Source of the DNA: an uncultured Cohaesibacter sp.
Lineage (GTDB): Bacteria > Pseudomonadota > Alphaproteobacteria > Rhizobiales > Cohaesibacteraceae
Assembly (NCBI RefSeq): GCF_963664735.1
Contig: NZ_OY761553.1
Coordinates: 4,878,408 to 4,942,407 of the forward strand
Reading direction: 5' to 3'
DNA: 64,000 nucleotides
A program made the position numbers and the translations under genes. The notes beneath the pieces were generated by a model. The model was not told the origin of the DNA. It was given only the letters and a program-made list of their open reading frames with translations, and did not search any database. This document shows, one piece after another, positions 61,296-64,000 of this stretch. The number at the start of each line of letters is the position of its first letter. Within the stretch, counting starts at the first letter, position 1.

Positions 61296-61823
61296 ATGGC
61301 ACCAAGTTCTTACCAAGCGCCTCGCACGGATAGTCGTGGTCAGGAAAGCACCTCTCAAGATGCGCGCATTGCTTTTGAGAAGGCATATTCAACAACGACC
61401 GTGGGCGACATTCTGAAAGACAAGGAAGTCTCACTTTATGCCGTGACGGTCAGTTCCAGCCTGCAAGCCGTCATAGCCGAACTGGAAATACGCAAAATTG
61501 GCAACATGCCAGTGATCGATCCCAACAAGGGGCTGGTTGGCGTTGTCTCCGAGCGCGATGTCATTCGCGCGACCGGTGAGTTTGGAAATGAGGCTCTTGC
61601 GCGTCCTGTGAAAGACTTTATGACTGCCAATCCGCAGACCTGTTCGAAAGAGGATACCGTTGGCGATGTCATGAAGAGAATGACGGACGGACGTTTCCGC
61701 CATATGCCTGTGGTCGATGGCGATGAGTTGGAAGGCGTGATTTCAATTCGCGATATTGTCATGCATCGCGTCAAGGAAGTCGAATATGAGACCCTTCGCC
61801 TCAAGCAGCTTATGGTCGGCTAG
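61296..61823 (+). CDS. Two-CBS-domain protein
   Basis: Stand-alone CBS pair of 175 residues, likely an adenosine-nucleotide-binding regulator in the cytoplasm. CBS1 covers about 37-97 (YAVTVSSSLQAVIAELEIRK; NMPVIDPNKGLVGVVSERDV) and CBS2 about 108-168 (KEDTVGDVMKRMTDGRFRHM; GVISIRDIVMHRVKEVE). AGGAGAG precedes the ATG at 61296, which I prefer to the open frame starting at 61260. The ligand and partner are unknown. Confidence 0.88.
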   Translation: MAPSSYQAPRTDSRGQESTSQDARIAFEKAYSTTTVGDILKDKEVSLYAVTVSSSLQAVIAELEIRKIGNMPVIDPNKGLVGVVSERDVIRATGEFGNEALARPVKDFMTANPQTCSKEDTVGDVMKRMTDGRFRHMPVVDGDELEGVISIRDIVMHRVKEVEYETLRLKQLMVG

Positions 61824-61837
61824 CCTGTTTGCAGGAA

Positions 61838-61867
61838 ACATCTCTGGCACCGGATTGCCGGAGATGT
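61838..61867 (+). other. Hairpin between the CBS and SDR genes
   Basis: ACATCTCTGGCA (61838-61849) pairs with TGCCGGAGATGT (61856-61867) with one wobble pair and a six-base loop. There is no T-run, so it may be an mRNA-stabilising or attenuating hairpin rather than a full terminator. Confidence 0.5.
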
Positions 61868-61916
61868 GATCCAGCCCGGTTCCCGTTTCGTATCCTTTAG
61901 CAAGGAGTGTGACGGG

Positions 61917-62675
61917 ATGAGTTATCATCATGAAAATTGCAAGCGCGTATGGCTCATCGGGGCGAGTTCCGGGATCGGAGCTGCGCTTGCCAAGAAGCTC
62001 GCTCAAGCTGGTGTTGAGGTGATTGTCAGCGCCCGCCGGGCAGAAAAGCTGCAAGAGCTGGCACAATGGTCCAGCAAGATTACGCCTTTGCCGCTTGATG
62101 TAGAGCGCGCTGGTGCTATTCACGATGCTGTCGCGGAGCTGGATGCTGACGGGCGGTTGCCAGATCTTACCATCTACTCTGCTGCCATCTATGAGCCCGG
62201 TGGCATGGACATACTTTCTACGGAAGCTGCCAGAAATCACATGAGTGTAAACTATCTGGGTGCTGTGTCCTTGCTTTCGGCACTCTTTCCAAAACTGAAA
62301 GAAAAGAGGAGTGGATCGATTGCGATTGTATCTTCGCTGTCGTCATATTGTGGTTTGCCGAAGGCGGCTCTCTATGGTCCCACGAAAGCGGCGCTAACCA
62401 GCCTATGTGAGACGATCAAACCGGAATTTGATGAGGCCGGTGTTGGCCTGCAGCTGATTAATCCGGGCTTTGTCGATACGCAACTGACGAGGAAAAATGG
62501 TTTTCCAATGCCGTTTCTCATTTCTGATGAGGAGGCTGCGAGAAGCATTCTGCGTGGATTGCGGCGTTCGTCTTTCGAGATCGCTTTTCCGAAGAAAATG
62601 GCCTTTGGGCTAACGCTTTTGCGCTGGTTGCCTTACCGTTTGTATTTTCGCCTGATGAGGAGGTTGATTGGATGA
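61917..62675 (+). CDS. Short-chain dehydrogenase/reductase
   Basis: NAD(P)-dependent oxidoreductase of 252 residues. It has the cofactor motif GASSGIGAALAKKL, an NNAG-equivalent at IYSAAIYEPGG, catalytic Ser in VSSLSSYCG and the active-site YGPTKAAL (Tyr-x3-Lys). The start at 61917 follows AAGGAG; an in-frame start at 61866 would place the promoter side inside a hairpin. The stop overlaps the next gene by four bases. It resembles SDR genes found with CFA synthase-type genes in the singlet-oxygen and membrane-stress clusters of alphaproteobacteria. Confidence 0.87.
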   Translation: MSYHHENCKRVWLIGASSGIGAALAKKLAQAGVEVIVSARRAEKLQELAQWSSKITPLPLDVERAGAIHDAVAELDADGRLPDLTIYSAAIYEPGGMDILSTEAARNHMSVNYLGAVSLLSALFPKLKEKRSGSIAIVSSLSSYCGLPKAALYGPTKAALTSLCETIKPEFDEAGVGLQLINPGFVDTQLTRKNGFPMPFLISDEEAARSILRGLRRSSFEIAFPKKMAFGLTLLRWLPYRLYFRLMRRLIG

Positions 62676-63118
62676 CGCACCCTGCACCAAAACGGTTGGC
62701 CGTTGCTCAGCACTATGCGCAATATTTTGAGACCTTGAGCCCAGAATCGGCAAGAGACGCCGAGGGATTGATCAGCGATGATATCCATTTCATTGATCCG
62801 TTCAATGATGTGCGTGGAAGGCAGAATTACAGGCGCATCGTCGACAAGATGTTTGAGGATGTCAAAGACCCTGAGTTCCAGATTCTTGATCTTGCCTGGT
62901 CGGATGATCCCGACCTTTGTCTCATGCGCTGGGATTTCTCATGCACAGTGCCTGTAATTGGGCATTGGACCGTTCGTGGGGTGAGCGAAATCCGTTTCAA
63001 TGAGCATGATCAGATTTGCGCTCACTATGACTATTGGGACGCCAGTCGGCATTTCTATATGCGCTTGCCCGTGATTGGCCGGTTGCTGAGGGCAATACAG
63101 AAGAAAGCGAGCATCTAG
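62672..63118 (+). CDS. NTF2-like (SnoaL fold) protein
   Basis: Small alpha+beta barrel protein of 148 residues. Features are the helix YAQYFETLSPESARDAEGLI, the INDPFND-like turn HFIDPFNDVRG, and the sheet end HYDYWDASRHFYMRLPVIG. It is translationally coupled to the SDR gene (ATGA). Its function is unknown, possibly isomerase or ligand binding; the fixed pairing with SDR and CFA-type genes suggests a membrane-lipid modification or stress route. Confidence 0.82.
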   Translation: MTHPAPKRLAVAQHYAQYFETLSPESARDAEGLISDDIHFIDPFNDVRGRQNYRRIVDKMFEDVKDPEFQILDLAWSDDPDLCLMRWDFSCTVPVIGHWTVRGVSEIRFNEHDQICAHYDYWDASRHFYMRLPVIGRLLRAIQKKASI

Positions 63119-63142
63119 TCGCTTTCTTCCAATTTTTCCGAT

Positions 63143-64000
63143 TTATCGGGCTGGCCGTTCGTAGCAATAGTGCCCGACGTCAATGATTTTGTTCGCAAAG
63201 CCTGCCTCGCAGTAGGCCAGATAGAAAAGCCACATGCGCTTGAAGCGTTCATCGTAGCCGAGCTTTGATATGTGTGGCCACTGGGCTAAAAAGGCTTTGC
63301 GCCAGCGGGCGAGGGTTTTTGCATAATCAGAGGCGAAGGTTTCTTTGAAAACCGGCAAGAGCCCGGCCTTTCTGGCGTGGTGGTCCATGTGGCTCTCGGT
63401 AGGCAGCATGCCGCCAGGGAAGATGAAGGCCTGAATGAAATCTGCTCCGCTGCGATATTGCTCATATCGACTTTCATCGATCGTGATGGCTTGCAGCGCG
63501 GCCCGGCCACCGGGGCGCAGGTTGTCATGAAGGTGCTTGAAATATTCCGGCCAATTTTCTTCTCCAACGGCTTCAATCATCTCGATAGAGGCAATGGCGT
63601 CATATTGACCGGTTTCGTGGCGATAATCGCGCAGATGGAAACGGGCAAGCTCGCCAAAGCCTTTGGAGCGGGCACGATCAATCGAAAAATCGAGTTGTTC
63701 GCGTGACAGCGTCAGACCTTCCACCTTGCAGCCGATGTTTGCAGCACGCTCGGCAAAGGCACCCCAGCCGCATCCGATTTCAAGGATTGTTTGCCCCGGC
63801 TGGGCATTGCTCAATTCCAGCACGCGGTCCAATTTGCGGATTTGAGCTTGCTCGAGACGTCCATATTCATCTGTCCTGTAGGCCGATGAATAGGTCATCG
63901 TGGGGTCCAGCCAAAGCTGATAGAAGTCGTTGCCCATATCATAGTGGAAGGAAATATTCTTGCGGCTGCCGTTGATGGTGTTGGCCCGTGCCAAATGTTT
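63143..64000 (-). CDS. Cyclopropane-fatty-acyl-phospholipid synthase-type methyltransferase, 5' truncated by window edge
   Basis: Methyltransferase that adds a methylene bridge or methyl group to unsaturated acyl chains of membrane phospholipids. About 286 residues are visible; the family is usually about 400, so the N-terminal lipid-binding part lies right of the window. Seen here are the entry helix SFHYDMGNDFYQLWLDPTMT, SAM motif I ILEIGCGWGAFAERA, SIEMIEAVGEENWPEYF and the C-terminal MWLFYLAYCEAGF. The apparent start near 63994 is an internal Leu codon. It converges on the NTF2-like gene with a 24-base gap. Confidence 0.9.
   Translation of the reverse strand, partial: KHLARANTINGSRKNISFHYDMGNDFYQLWLDPTMTYSSAYRTDEYGRLEQAQIRKLDRVLELSNAQPGQTILEIGCGWGAFAERAANIGCKVEGLTLSREQLDFSIDRARSKGFGELARFHLRDYRHETGQYDAIASIEMIEAVGEENWPEYFKHLHDNLRPGGRAALQAITIDESRYEQYRSGADFIQAFIFPGGMLPTESHMDHHARKAGLLPVFKETFASDYAKTLARWRKAFLAQWPHISKLGYDERFKRMWLFYLAYCEAGFANKIIDVGHYCYERPAR

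Noticed and set aside
1-64000. Mobile element, prophage, CRISPR array, tRNA or rRNA
   Set aside because: No transposase, integrase, phage structural gene, regularly spaced repeat array, tRNA-like fold or rRNA segment was seen on reading the window.

Overview
The window is chromosomal DNA from an alphaproteobacterium, most likely a member of the Hyphomicrobiales or a related marine lineage; I cannot name the genus. The evidence is a flagellar system with the alphaproteobacterial regulators FliX, FlbT and FlaF, an FlbY-like protein beside flgJ, the kinase CckA, a single-cysteine DksA, a membrane-bound ferritin with an Irr-type operator, and a fused STAS-MlaE permease. There is no rRNA, tRNA, CRISPR array, phage or insertion sequence. 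Both window edges cut genes: a glycosyltransferase on the left and a cyclopropane-fatty-acid synthase-type methyltransferase on the right.

Region 1 (1-6700) holds the truncated glycosyltransferase, an Mla-type lipid ABC transporter operon (permease, ATPase, MCE protein, lipoprotein) and an MFS transporter. Region 2 (6820-14944) is the most unusual. It contains a CheZ-type CheY-P phosphatase with a long acidic tail and three tandem CheY-docking-like peptides. Converging on it is a giant 1853-residue membrane-anchored protein made largely of about 99 uninterrupted 11-residue repeats. Divergent from the giant gene is a small Hpt phosphotransfer protein. Region 3 (15065-21098) is housekeeping: a 2Fe-2S ferredoxin, a methyltransferase, an MFS transporter, the YcjX/YcjF-like pair and a SixA phosphatase.

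Region 4 (21500-52415) is a flagellar locus of about 31 kb: flgE-flgK-flgL; flaF, flbT and two flagellins; an unknown gene; flbY-like, flgJ and flgI; fliX and dksA; flgH-flgA-flgG-flgF; fliL-fliM-DUF6468-motE and a 1318-residue TPR protein; fliP-fliO; and flgB-flgC-fliE-fliQ-fliR-flhB. cckA follows flhB with no visible terminator. The upstream regions match a Caulobacter-type hierarchy. Exact TTAA-N7-TTAA (CtrA-like) boxes lie before flgE, between flgI and fliX, and between fliO and flgB, with a looser N6 version before fliL. Sigma54 -24/-12 elements lie before flgI, flgF and flgE. CckA ultimately controls CtrA in this class, and FliX works with the sigma54 activator FlbD, so regulators and targets sit together. 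Genes such as fliF, fliG, fliN, fliI, flhA, flgD, fliK, motA, motB and flbD are not in the window.

Region 5 (55258-64000) is metabolic and stress-related: pseudouridine breakdown (psuK-psuG), methylmalonate-semialdehyde dehydrogenase with a divergent LysR regulator, the iron-exporting ferritin MbfA with a clear Irr/ICE palindrome over its promoter, a two-CBS-domain protein, an SDR-NTF2-like gene pair, and the truncated methyltransferase.
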